DNA of 64,000 nt from the NCBI GenBank assembly GCA_936432065.2, contig OW386294.2, positions 53,038,945 to 53,102,944 on the forward strand, given 5' to 3'. This DNA comes from Rutpela maculata (taxonomy: Eukaryota; Arthropoda; Insecta; Coleoptera; Cerambycidae). Position numbers and translations under genes: made by a program. Shown here piece after piece: positions 23,159-33,108 of the stretch. The first letter of the stretch is position 1. The number at the start of each line of letters is the position of its first letter. Below the pieces are notes generated by a model. The model searched no databases and had not been told where the DNA came from. It saw nothing but the letters and a program-made list of their open reading frames with translations.

Positions 23159-23392
23159 GCGTATCAGCGGTATGATACGATAAATTAAATTAAAATTAGT
23201 TTGTTACGTTGCGTGCGTAAATGGATTGTATATTAGCTGTATAATACACAATGTTTCGTATTAGCAGTATAATACGAAGATAAATAAACTTAAATTAAAT
23301 GAACTTGTTTCGTTGCGTTTGTAAAGGAATGGATTTCACTTTGACAATAGAACTGGCTTTGTGCGCCGAGTGTATTAGCAGTATAATACACT
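23159..23392 (-). promoter_or_regulatory. Four repeated palindromic motifs in the provirus leader
   Basis: The motif GTATTAGCAGTATAATAC or a close variant occurs at about 23161-23178, 23229-23248, 23258-23275 and 23372-23389, between gag and the primer site. Each copy is nearly self-complementary. The gypsy element of Drosophila carries clustered Su(Hw) insulator sites in the same leader position. The motif here differs, so only the position is analogous. It may bind a host protein. Confidence 0.5.
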
Positions 23393-23647
23393 TTTAATAA
23401 AATAAGTTGCGAAAAACAATAAAATAATAAAATGGTACGAGATGATTCTTATAATGACTTACGTTAGTTTCGTTTCCATGGGTAGGTTCTTCGTCCGTCA
23501 AGGGATTGGGATCCGCCACCACCAGTGAGGAAGGTCTCCTTGTTCTAATAGATGTACACGCACTAGTTAGGCACCTTTTGCAGATGTTCTCCTTATTCTC
23601 TTACGCTTCACTACCAGTTAGGCTTCTTGTTCTGATGATGTTTACGG

Positions 23648-23665
23648 ATCCTACCGACTGCGCCA
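23648..23665 (-). promoter_or_regulatory. Primer binding site, tRNA-Ser type
   Basis: The minus strand reads TGGCGCAGTCGGTAGGAT one base inside the 5' LTR. On the + strand this is the CCA-bearing 3' end of an insect tRNA-Ser. This primer is known for several errantiviruses (17.6/297 group). Confidence 0.85.
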
Positions 23666-23666
23666 A

Positions 23667-24029
23667 TGTTAGATCACGGTTTACATGAGTGACTTTTTAA
23701 AAAGATTTATTTACTTAAATGGAGCCAACGTTGGCTCTTGGAGAAGGAATATTATAATAAATTAGAAGTGTTGCATTCTAACTGAGTTTAATAACTGACT
23801 TTACAAAGCATGTCTAGTCGTATTTATAACATACAGAACCTGAGTAAGCAAAATATTGAACAAAGGAAATGCAATTCGACAGTCAGCATAAAATGTGAGA
23901 AACAAAGGTGAAATATAATATCTCTAAGATAAGCGATTAATAAGAGAAGTCGTTATCATGTAATATGATATACATGTGGAGGTTTGTTATGACTAAGTCT
24001 TTATAATAAGCGTATAATTTTATATAACA
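23667..24029 (-). repeat. 5' LTR of the errantivirus-like element
   Basis: It is a 363-bp copy that reads the same as 15463-15825. On the minus strand it begins TGTTATATAAAATTATACGC, which includes a TATA-like segment, and ends GTGATCTAACA next to the primer site. It should hold the promoter for the genomic RNA. Confidence 0.93.
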
Positions 24030-24362
24030 TATATAGTGGTTGCACTATAATTATCGTATTATTAAAATAAATCTTTAATACAGATTTAAGAAGTATACAA
24101 CGTGATCTACCAAGAATTGCGGAAAAGAAAATGGTGTGCTAGTCTTCAATGTGGGAAAGCCCCTGCAAAATTTTAGAGGATTCTGAGGTAATTGAGTATA
24201 TTTAATTATTAGTCAATTTGCGAAGATACACTACTGATGTTGTGTAAGTCCTGAACTAATTCTGAAGAGGTCGACGAACTTACTGGTGAAAGAACGTATT
24301 CGAGTTGTTTACATTTTCTTAATTGGCATAAAAAGTGAAGCCGGCCGGCGAGATCAAAAAAA
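24030..24362. other. Flank of the provirus, nothing recognised
   Basis: The sequence starts TATATAGTGGTTGCAC. No frame or repeat could be assigned. Confidence 0.5.
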
Positions 24363-24490
24363 GAGGTGGTCTACACACGATCCAGCGGCAGGTAGTCAAC
24401 ATTGTTGGTACGCTTTGAAGATAATTGGAATTCCAGCGGACCAATTCACTTTTACGAATGAGTTCAAAGCATGCCGACAAGGCTAGCTAG
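24363..24490 (+). repeat. Copy of a CACACGATCCAGCGGC foldback MITE
   Basis: It begins GGTCTACACACGATCCAGCG and runs through CGCTTTGAAGATAATTGGAA to AGCATGCCGACAAGGC. Matching copies lie at 49563-49718 and, inverted, at 50131-50262. The right terminal arm is lost here. Confidence 0.75.
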
Positions 24491-24807
24491 AGAGCCGCGC
24501 TTTTTGCTTCCGGTCGAACAATAGTTACACGGCCGTGTCATTGACCGGTTTAACTAAATATCTCGTATATCTTCTTGTCATTTCAGCATGAGATCAATAT
24601 CTTCGATTTATTTCGATTTATTTCGGTATTTTTGTAGTGTGATTTGATTAAAACCAAAAAGTCACTTCTATCTTATTATCCAGCTTTGTTGTTAGTAGTG
24701 TCAATCCCAAGTCTGATAAAGTGATATGGTTGTACCGCGTTACGTTAGATTAGTTGAAGTCCTTGGCGACGCATTCCTACAAAAAAAACCGCTGCCCAAG
24801 GAATCAC

Positions 24808-25481
24808 TACTTCCACATCCACATTCCCTATCCAAGTCACTCACAACGAAAAAACTTTGTATGTGGAAATAATTGTTTATGGAACTTTAATAATATAATA
24901 TTTGAAATCCTCTACCCCAAAACCCTATGAAACGATACCCCACATCGGTAGTGGGGTGGGGGTGGTGATAGGGGGGTGGTAGTAGGTAGTGGATGTGGAT
25001 GAAGTAAAGAAATATTTTGAGGTTTCTGGTTTCTACACTAAATCACATTTTTTTTTCATCCCCTTAATAAGGGGGTGGGGGTGGTAATGGGGGTGGCTAA
25101 TGCCAAAAATGTTTTTGAAACCTTAGCTTCTCTTGTGTATACTAAATACCAATTTTATGGATTCTTACCTGCTTGATTTACCCATTTAAAACAAATTTAC
25201 CCCAATTTACCCCCCAACCCTTCGTCGGAACAACATGAAAATATAATCTAGTTCCAGATCTCGTTAAAGTACATACGTGTACCAAATTTCAAGTCAATAC
25301 CTTAAACGGTTCCAGAGTAAACGTGCGCACAAAAAAAAGTTACAGACAGACAGACCGACAGACATTTTTTTTTCGCTCAAACTTAAAATTTCGACGTTTC
25401 ATGACATTTTAAGCCTATTTGAACAATAAAAATTTTTAAAAATTTTTTGTCGTTACTATACTTCCACTGGATGTGGAAGTA
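24808..25481 (-). repeat. Full ACTTCCACATCC-ended TIR element
   Basis: The ends are TACTTCCACATCC and GGATGTGGAAGTA. The interior matches, in inverted orientation, the copy at 47254-47911, including a segment (ACGTGTACCAAATTTCAAGT) next to C-rich blocks. The shared sequence continues outside the left end (CTGCCCAAGGAATCAC), so the transposing unit may be longer. Confidence 0.75.
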
Positions 25482-25675
25482 ATAAGGTAATTTCTTTGGT
25501 CATTTTTTAAACATTTTTCATTTTTTTTACTCCTTTCGGTGGGGACAACCTACTGTTAAATTTTCCGCATGTTCTGGTAGATGACGTTGTATATTGAATA
25601 TAAAAGTAATTTCAATTCATTTCATAAAATGTTAAACATTTGATATTTTTTAATATAATAATAATCTTGTTCTTC

Positions 25676-26061
25676 TGTTTTTCCTGAAAAATGAACCAAT
25701 CTGTCAATTCTGGCTTTGAATTCGGATTCAGCAGATTAAAATACATAAGGATACACTGGTTCCTCCGGACAGACTACTTTTTTTTTGGTTTAGGGGTGTT
25801 TTTTGGAGTTAGGGGTAAAAAACGAGCCAATCTGACAATTCTGACTTCGGATTCAGTTTGAGCAGGTCCAAATACATAAAGATACAATGGTCTGGTCCGC
25901 CGGACAGGCCATTTTCTTTGGGGGTGTTTTTTGGGGTGTAGGGGTAAAAAACGATCCAATCTGACAATTCTGACTTCGGATTCGGTTTCAGCGGGTCCAA
26001 ATACATAAGGATACACTGGTCTGGTCCGCCGGATAGATCGCTTTTTTTTTGTGGGGCTGTG
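25676..26061 (-). repeat. Continuation of the inverted satellite array
   Basis: Three units carry the same order of words as 13508-14688, all in the inverted orientation. The last ends GGGGCTGTG, the inverse of the CACAGCCCC that starts the array at 13508. It appears to be the far end of one palindromic array split by about 11 kb of later insertions. Confidence 0.8.
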
Positions 26062-26177
26062 ATTATCGGTCACTTAATTCAAACAAATTATTTGGTGAAT
26101 TAAATGAATCTAAAACCCAAATTCGAGAGATTCTTAAGATACCGCAAAAAAATTATTGAAATCTGTTCAGCCCTTAC

Positions 26178-26219
<42 letters not shown>

Positions 26220-26487
26220 GCCTTTATTTCCAGTAATATCGTACATAATAGTAAAATAACAAATATAAAATAAATGTCTGGAAATCTCAAGGGGAAGTTC
26301 ACAACAAGTGTGCTCTACCCTTGCAATACATTGAAAATAAAAATAATGCACTTAAGTAAGTGTACAAAAAATGTAAGGTACTTAGTATGGAATATTAAGA
26401 CAGTATATGCGGAAATAATACATAAATAAAGAAGTATTTAAACGAACAAATAAATAAATAAACAAACAAACAAATAGGCACATATAA

Positions 26488-29218
26488 CTATTCTGTCTGT
26501 CCTAACAGGACAGCTTTGGGATATCTTTTAAATTTCGCAGCACTAAATGATTTGGCACCAAATGAGACCTTATTATATAATTTATAAATGCAGTGTCTGA
26601 AACCTCTCTCATAGAACGAAGTTCTATGCATAAGTGGACTAAGTAAACCTTTAGACCTGACATTGAGATTATGAACATCACTGCGAAAAGTTATTTTATT
26701 ATAGAGATAAGATGGCTTCTTCGTTGTGATAATCTTGTGAAAGATACAAGTTGAATAAAAGTTGCTCCGGTCTTGCATATTTAGCCAATGCAGTTCTTTC
26801 AACTTATGTGACACGTGTTCAAACTTACGTATACCATAGATAAATCGAATACATGAATGTTGCACACGTTGTATACGATTGCTACAATCCCTGTCCAAAC
26901 AGGGACCATACACTGGGGCACAATATGTGAACTGCGACAACACTAACGTTTCACAAAGGGTCTTTTTAGTGTTTATACTTAAATAACTTCGGTGAGGATA
27001 GAGAAGTCTTAGGGCGGAGTAAGCTTTTTGTATAAATTTACGAACCTGTTCTCTAAATCTCAGAGTTGTATCTAAGATTAGACCCAAATTTCTGGCATGT
27101 TGCAACAATTCCAAACGACATCCGTTTAATTCGATGTTAATTAAATTTTGCAAATTGGCACAATCGTGTTTCTTACCAAATAAAAGCATAGCTGAGTTTG
27201 ATGGATTTAAAATGAGCGAATGTTGTGTGGATATATCTGATAAACTTTTTAGGTCAGTGTTGATTTGTTGGACAGCAGCCTCATAATCCTTAGCATAAAG
27301 AGAATAATAAATTTGGGTGTCATCCGCGTACATATGAACCGAACAGGATTTAACGAAATTTACAAATTGTGAAGTATAAATTGTGAACAACAGGGGTCCT
27401 AAAATGGAACCCCGTGGAACACCTTTATTGATCGCCCTTGATTGAGAAAGTTTATTGGATATTCTTACAATTTGTGAACGCCCTTCAAGATATGATTGGA
27501 ACAGTTTACAGCCTCTATCATCAATACCACATGATTTTAAAATTGTTAGGAGTAGTTTATGTCAAAGGCCTTACTAAAATCTAGTAGTATTAAAACAGTA
27601 CATTTACCTTGATCAGTGGCCTCAACAATATCATCAATTATATGCATTAAGGCTGTAGAACAACTATAACCAGCTCGAAAACATGATTGGGTAGTTGGTA
27701 GTATGTTCAAAGAGTCTACGTGTTCCCTAAGCTGAATCTCAATTATTTTTTCTGCTAACTTAGATAATCCTGTGAGAATACTAATCGGTCTCAAATCTGA
27801 AAATGTCTTTGGCTCAGTTTTTTTCGGAACAGGAGTCACTAGAGCAACTTTCCAAGCAGTAGGGAACCGACATTCAATAAACATACTATTAATAATATGA
27901 ACCAAGAAATTTAGTAAGTGCGGACAACATAATTTAATAAAATAAATACTTAACGAATCAGATCCGGATGTAGAATTTTTTAAGTTACAAAGAACTCTTT
28001 GAAGAAGTTGAGGGGAAACTAAGCTGAAATTGAAAGTTGAATTAGTGATTTTATTTAAGTCATAATAGTTTACTACATCTGTAATAATTATTAATAGAAT
28101 CAGGATCTAATAAATTCGTGGGTATTTGTGGTTTGTTATTAGACGTAATATTTAATGACCTAAGTTCGCCCCAGTGCTTTTTAGAATTTTTATTTCTAGC
28201 GATATGATTAAAATAAGCACGTTTTTCAGCAGTTTGGGCATGGTTTGTAGCATTTCGTATCTGTTTATAATAGTTCCATTTTGCGAGTGAAGGATTTTTC
28301 TTGTATTCAGACTTAGCTTTATCTCTTTGCCTCATCAATAACTTTAGATTATCTGTCAACCAAGGAGCCTTATTTCTACTTATACGGACTGTTCTCAAAG
28401 GGACGTGCTTATTGAAAAGATTTAGTAAAAGTGTTGTTAAATGATTTACTTTAGCATCAATGCTATTCATGTAAAACATGTCTTGTAGGGGGAGCCCTTG
28501 CAAGTCAGTATAAAATACTTGTTCATCAAAATACTTAAAGTCTCTATAAGTTATATAAGTTGGTTTAAATTTAGAGCTATTCGTTATTATTTTACATTGG
28601 ACCAGTTCATGATCAGATATGTCCAGGCCACCCACTTTTATAGACGATACAGATTTCAGATCATTGCATAATACAATATCAAGTAGTGATAAATTATTAG
28701 AAGTTATATGAGTGGCTTCATCGACAATTTGTTGAAAATCGAGTGATTCAAACATTGATGTAACATATTGAGTTGCACTTAGGCCTATGTTTAGTAAATT
28801 AATATTAATGTCTCCAAAACAAAAAAATTTATCTCCGTACTGCATAGAGACTGATATTGCTTCTTCTAATTGATCTGTAAAATATTTAAAATTCATGTGA
28901 GGTGGCCTATAACAGACACCAAAAACAAAAGAATTATTATTTATAGAAACAGAAATCCACAGTTGCTCAATGTTATCACTGGTATCAATTAGATTGAAAT
29001 TATATGAATTATTGAGATAAAATGCTACGCCGCCACCCCTGGTGCCGAATTAGGGCATAATTATTAATTTTCATAGATAAATTTGGAATAGAAGAGTTTA
29101 GCCAGGTTTCACTTAGTGCAAATAAGTCATATTTATTATCTAAAATAAAGCTTTTTATATTGTTAAATTTTAATGATCGAATATTTATATGTGCCGTATT
29201 CAAAAAAGAATCTACCAT
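26488..29218 (-). pseudogene. LINE ORF2: endonuclease and reverse transcriptase, frameshifted
   Basis: Parts in order: 29218-29009, the AP-endonuclease start (AHINIRSL, then LFALSETWL); 28896-28060, the rest of the endonuclease (FFCFGDININLL, then ISDHELVQC) and linker; 27905-27546, RT fingers/palm (SDLRPISIL, then LILLDFSKAFD); 27390-26488, RT palm with YADDTQIY, then thumb and C-terminal domain (ELHWLNMQDRSNFY). At least three frameshifts separate them. The motif set fits CR1/L2-group LINEs rather than RTE or L1. Confidence 0.85.
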
Positions 29219-29432
29219 TTATTAAGAAAGATTACAAATACTAATTAAGAAATAAAGTAAAAAATAGAATATACGTTTAATTTATTCTATACCTACAAAA
29301 AAGTTTTAATTAAAGAACTCGCTTAAAAAAAAACGAGATAAAAATATCATACAAAGAGTGTGAACGGCATATGATAAAAAAATATTTAACAGGTTCGTAT
29401 TTAATATGAATATAATAAGTAAAACAAACATA

Positions 29433-30140
29433 TTAATTATTATGAGATTCTAGTATATTGTCAATATCATTTATGTCCCTTAACTTTACAATTTTATTTT
29501 TGTCTTTAGCGTAAATCACTCCATCGTTGGAACAGACATTGCGATAATAAAATTTTTCACATGCATACATGAAAGTTTTCATTCTTGCGACGGTTAAATC
29601 TTCTTTTACACTAATACCAGTCGATTTTAGTTTTGCCTTATTCTGAAACACCATCTTTTTCTGATTATAAGTAGAAAATTTTACTAGAATGGCTCGAGGT
29701 TTTTCAGTTTTACTTTCTTTTCCTACTCTATAGCAATTTTCAATGCAATCTTGAGTTAAATTCTGGCCGAGATGATTATTAAATATTTCCACTATTTTGT
29801 TATTTAAGGAGATTGTATTATTTTCAGGTACACCATATACACGAATATTATTTCTAAGTAAGTACTGCTCTGTAATATCAACACGAGTGCTAAGACGACT
29901 GTTTTCTAATTTAAGTTTGGAGTTTTCTTCGATTAACTTATTTATTACAGATTTTTGCTCATCCATAAACTTATCTAATTTTGTACTTACTGCATTCATA
30001 ACCACAGATGTAATATTCTCGATAAACTCTTTAGAATTTAGTGCTTAGGACATTGCGGTTGCAACTGCATCTGTTACTTCTGGCCCTTTTATTTGCTTAG
30101 ATTTTGCACCTCTAGTTTCTCGTTCTGTTTCTTGCGGCAT
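29433..30140 (-). pseudogene. LINE ORF1: coiled coil plus RNA-binding domain, one stop
   Basis: The frame starts with ATG at 30138-30140 and runs 236 codons to 29433, with a TAA at 30045-30047 (codon 32). After a short Lys-rich start comes a coiled coil (KLIEENSKLKLENSRLS), then NNIRVYGVPE and RAILVKF. These resemble the RRM-like and C-terminal domains of L1-type ORF1 proteins, which also occur in some insect CR1-group LINEs. Apart from the single stop, the frame is intact. Confidence 0.75.
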
Positions 30141-30832
30141 TTTAATGTAAAATTATGTTTGTTAAGCTTGTAAAATAAATAATACTTGAACAAAATACTT
30201 TGAATGCAGGAGCACACTTATGTACGTCTACTCAGTGCGACACATCGAACGATGTGTGGAAAAACATATAAGGGCACAGAAACATAAATAAATATACAGT
30301 GCCATGCCTTAAACTGATGAAGGGTTATTTACTCTATCCAGAATTTTCTATTTGTGTGTTGGTATAGAAATATCACGAGGATAATAAATATTTTTTTATG
30401 GTAGGTATTTCTGAAAGTGACTCTTTCTATACCTTAACCGGGAAAGAAGGGTAGTGATGAATTGAACCGTCAGTGGTGTAGTGTCAAGCGGCACATGTCA
30501 TTGCCTTTGCCATTGCACACGTCAAGCCTTTGTAGAAATTGTTTTGTATTACACCCCCTCCAAATTTAAATGCAAATGGCATCTCAAAATGTAGTTTGCT
30601 TAAAGTCGATTTCATATTTTCTAACTTTTAAAATACCCTGTATAATGTATCTTAAGTTTGACAACTGTTTATGACTTCTTAAGAAAAGCAAAACTTTTTA
30701 TAAAGAATGACTTATTCTCGGCAAATCAAAAATAAAAAGGTTTACAAAAGTGCGGTACCCCATCCGGGGACACATTGTATAAGTATTGAAGATGCATTGA
30801 ACGGGTTTTAATAAATATTTTTTTTTTTTCAG

Positions 30833-30890
30833 GATGAACTATACCTATGTACCCCCGTAAGAGTGGTCGATGATAAAAGTTTTTATATAG
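30833..30890 (+). CDS. Phm: Peptidylglycine alpha-hydroxylating monooxygenase, exon a
   Basis: The sequence after a long T-rich tract and CAG reads DELYLCTPVRVVDDKSFYI and ends with one base of a Val codon before GTAAAA. The LYLCTP motif holds a conserved Cys of the N-terminal catalytic-core domain. PHM is a copper enzyme of the secretory pathway that hydroxylates C-terminal glycine-extended neuropeptides, the first step of amidation. The upstream exon with the signal peptide was not found. Confidence 0.88.
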
Positions 30891-30949
30891 GTAAAATTTT
30901 AAAATTTCTTTAAGTAATCCCAGATATACCTCCATATCTCATTTTTCAG

Positions 30950-31037
30950 TTGGCTTTGAGCCCAATGCCACCATGAATGTGGCACATCACATGCTGCTTT
31001 TTGGATGTACCACGCCAGGTACTACGGATGAATATTG
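30950..31037 (+). CDS. Phm: Peptidylglycine alpha-hydroxylating monooxygenase, exon b
   Basis: It completes the split Val codon and reads GFEPNATMNVAHHMLLFGCT, then TPGTTDEY, ending with two bases of a Trp codon before GTACGT. The adjacent histidines of AHHM are two of the three ligands of the CuH (CuA) copper site. The intron before it is 59 bp. Confidence 0.95.
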
Positions 31038-31105
31038 GTACGTATTAAATCAATTGCTTTTTTGTAACAGTGCCAAAAAATAACAGGACATTTTTATTAT
31101 ATTAG

Positions 31106-31181
31106 GGACTGTGGAGAGATGGCAGTAGTAGATTATGACAGCCCCTTAAAAAAAGCGAGTCCGTGCGCTGAAGGTTCACAT
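31106..31181 (+). CDS. Phm: Peptidylglycine alpha-hydroxylating monooxygenase, exon c
   Basis: After ATTAG it reads DCGEMAVVDYDSPLKK, then ASPCAEGSH, and ends before GTAATG. The Trp-x-Cys-Gly-Glu-Met motif straddles the junction with exon b, and both Cys residues are conserved disulfide positions in the family. The intron before it is 68 bp. Confidence 0.93.
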
Positions 31182-31237
31182 GTAATGTATTTATTCGGGT
31201 TTACTTAACTATTGGTATTCATTTTTTTGTTTTTTAG

Positions 31238-31364
31238 GTTCTTTATGCATGGGCTCGAAACGCCAAAACGTTGGAACTCCCTGAAGATGTCGGATTTCAA
31301 GTAGGGGGAGACACAGGAATACAGTACATAGTTCTACAAATCCATTATTCTAAGAAATTTCCAG
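31238..31364 (+). CDS. Phm: Peptidylglycine alpha-hydroxylating monooxygenase, exon d
   Basis: It reads VLYAWARNAKTLELPEDVGF, then QVGGDTGIQYIVLQIHYS. The His of VLQIHY is the third CuH ligand. VLYAWAR and LPEDVGF are highly conserved family blocks. It ends with one base of an Asp codon before GTTTAT. The intron before it is 56 bp. Confidence 0.95.
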
Positions 31365-31423
31365 GTTTATATAAATTTACGTATACATTTATATTTTTTC
31401 AAATAAAAATATTATTATTTCAG

Positions 31424-31472
31424 ATAGAGTAACGGATAGCTCTGGGTTATTCCTAATGTACACAGAAGAACC
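31424..31472 (+). CDS. Phm: Peptidylglycine alpha-hydroxylating monooxygenase, exon e
   Basis: It reads (D)RVTDSSGLFLMYTEEP, with two bases of the final Pro codon before an ideal GTAAGT donor. The DSSG and YTEEP motifs are typical of insect PHM. The donor opens the 29,099-bp intron. The short introns before it (59 bp here) make the size contrast striking. Confidence 0.92.
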
Positions 31473-31589
31473 GTAAGTATACCAGAAACGAACGAGTAGA
31501 ATAGTTGTCCCGCTCATAACGTGAGAAATATGACAAAATGCCTTGAAGATCAATTTCTTGAATATGTTATAAAAGGGACTTTGGACTTG

Positions 31590-31750
31590 CACGACTAAAT
31601 GACCGCCACGACCACCAGACCTGGCGCTACTTGATTTATATTTGCCGGGTTATGACAAAGAAGTTATTTATTAACGTGTCTGTTAAAGAGCTAAAATCTC
31701 CTATAATGTTGCTGTATGAACTCGAAGATATAGTTTTTAATAAATACGTG
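31590..31750 (+). pseudogene. Degenerate mariner/Tc1-type transposase scrap
   Basis: One frame reads TTK, a stop where Trp is expected, then PPRPPDLALLDLYLPGYDKE. This is the W-P-P-R-S-P-D-L region around the last catalytic Asp of Tc/mariner-superfamily transposases, with Trp changed to a stop. It lies about 120 bp after exon e of Phm. No other part of the transposase is visible. Confidence 0.55.
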
Positions 31751-32194
31751 TACTGATTTTGCGGATTTCATTCCGGAGGGCACAATATTGTCCAAAAATG
31801 GATTTTTGGACAAAAAACGGTTTGAAATGACCGCAACTTTAGATTCTTAAATGGAACACCCTGTATATTTTTACATATTTGGATTCAAGACAACTTTCTG
31901 AGTATACCATGAGATATTCGCGAATTTTTGAGTCGATGTTCAGTTTTTTAAATCATTTTTAGATATTCGTCTAGAGTGCTTTGGAATACCAAAATTTGTC
32001 CTACGGCAGGTAAAGTCCAAAGGAAAAATATAATTTTTACAAGCTTTTATTTAACATGCAATGTTTGTATGTTAGTTGGTTTGTTTGTTTGTTTAGGTGG
32101 AATCTTGCAACTGAATTTTAAAATAGTTATCCCCAACCGATTGAGCTGACATACACGTTTAGTTTGGATGACAATGCATGCATGATTAGCTAAG

Positions 32195-32780
32195 TGACGT
32201 CATTCCAAATCCAATATGGCGGACTCCCAAAGATGGCGGACCAGTTATTTTTTATGCACCCCCATATATGGGTATCAAATGAAAGGGTTTGCTGAGAAGA
32301 ATACGAAAATAAAAGACGTCACACTAAATTCAAAGATGGCGGACCAGTTATTTTTTATGCACCCCCATGATATGTGTATCAAATGAAAGGGTTTACTGAG
32401 AACAATACGAAAATAAAATGACGTCACACTAAATTCAATATGGCGGACTCCCAAAGATGGCAGACCATTTATTTTTTATGCACCCCCATGATATGGGTAT
32501 CAAATGACAGAGTTTGCTGAGAAGAATACGAAAATAAAATGAAGTCATTCCAAATCCAATGTGACGGACTCCCAAAGATGGCGGACCAGTTATTTTTTAT
32601 GCACTCCCATGATATGGGTATCAAATGAAAGGGTTTGCTGAGAAGAATACGATGACGTCATTCCAAATCCAATATGGCGGACTCCCAAAGATGGCGGACT
32701 AGTTTTTTATGCACCTGAAAGGGTTTGCTGAGAAGAATACGAAAATGAAATGACGTCACACTAAATTCAATATGGCGGAC
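32195..32780 (+). repeat. Minisatellite, unit about 130 bp, roughly five copies
   Basis: Units contain AATATGGCGGACTCCCAAAG, ATTTTTTATGCACCCCCATG, GGTATCAAATGAAAGGGTTT and GAAGAATACGAAAATAAAAT. The last copies are shortened. It is non-coding and lies only in the left half of the foldback. Confidence 0.85.
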
Positions 32781-33108
32781 AAATTTTTTTAGTTGTAACA
32801 CTATAATTTGATCGTATAGTGTATTCGCCCATACGTTGCATTCTAAGAAATGGTGAAGGATTCGGTTTAAACTATAAGTGTTATATCGGATAGGAACGAC
32901 GCAATGAATATATAAAACAAATTAAGGCGTAGCTAAAAATTTAAAAATTAAATTAAATTAAAAAAACATTTTTAAAAACAATATTTTTTTTAAATGCTCT
33001 GAAAAGAAGAAAATAAACTTTAAATTAAATCAAACCCATCAATTTATTACATTATACAATTTATATGATATAAAAGCTTGTCGCGAGATTTACCTGTGTA
33101 AATAAATA

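Larger units (their letters stand above)
15463..24029 (-). mobile_element. Full-length errantivirus-like (Ty3/gypsy with env) LTR retrotransposon
   Basis: Two 363-bp LTRs (15463-15825 and 23667-24029) that read the same throughout enclose a primer binding site, leader, gag, protease, RT-RNaseH-integrase, env and a polypurine tract, all on the minus strand. A tRNA-Ser primer site, an integrase-containing pol and an env with a furin-like site and fusion-peptide-like segment place it with insect errantiviruses. The LTR identity implies a recent insertion. No matching target-site duplication is visible (flanks GATG and TATA). Protease and RT lie in different frames, so this copy may be defective. 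Confidence 0.93.
26178..30160 (-). mobile_element. Decayed CR1-group LINE, near full length
   Basis: On the minus strand an ORF1 (to 29433) is followed by an ORF2 with endonuclease and RT (29218 to 26488). A 3' UTR ends in a (TTA)n tract (26178-26217 on the + strand). Several frameshifts and a stop break both frames. It lies about 670 bp upstream of the first recognised Phm exon, in the opposite orientation. Confidence 0.85.
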
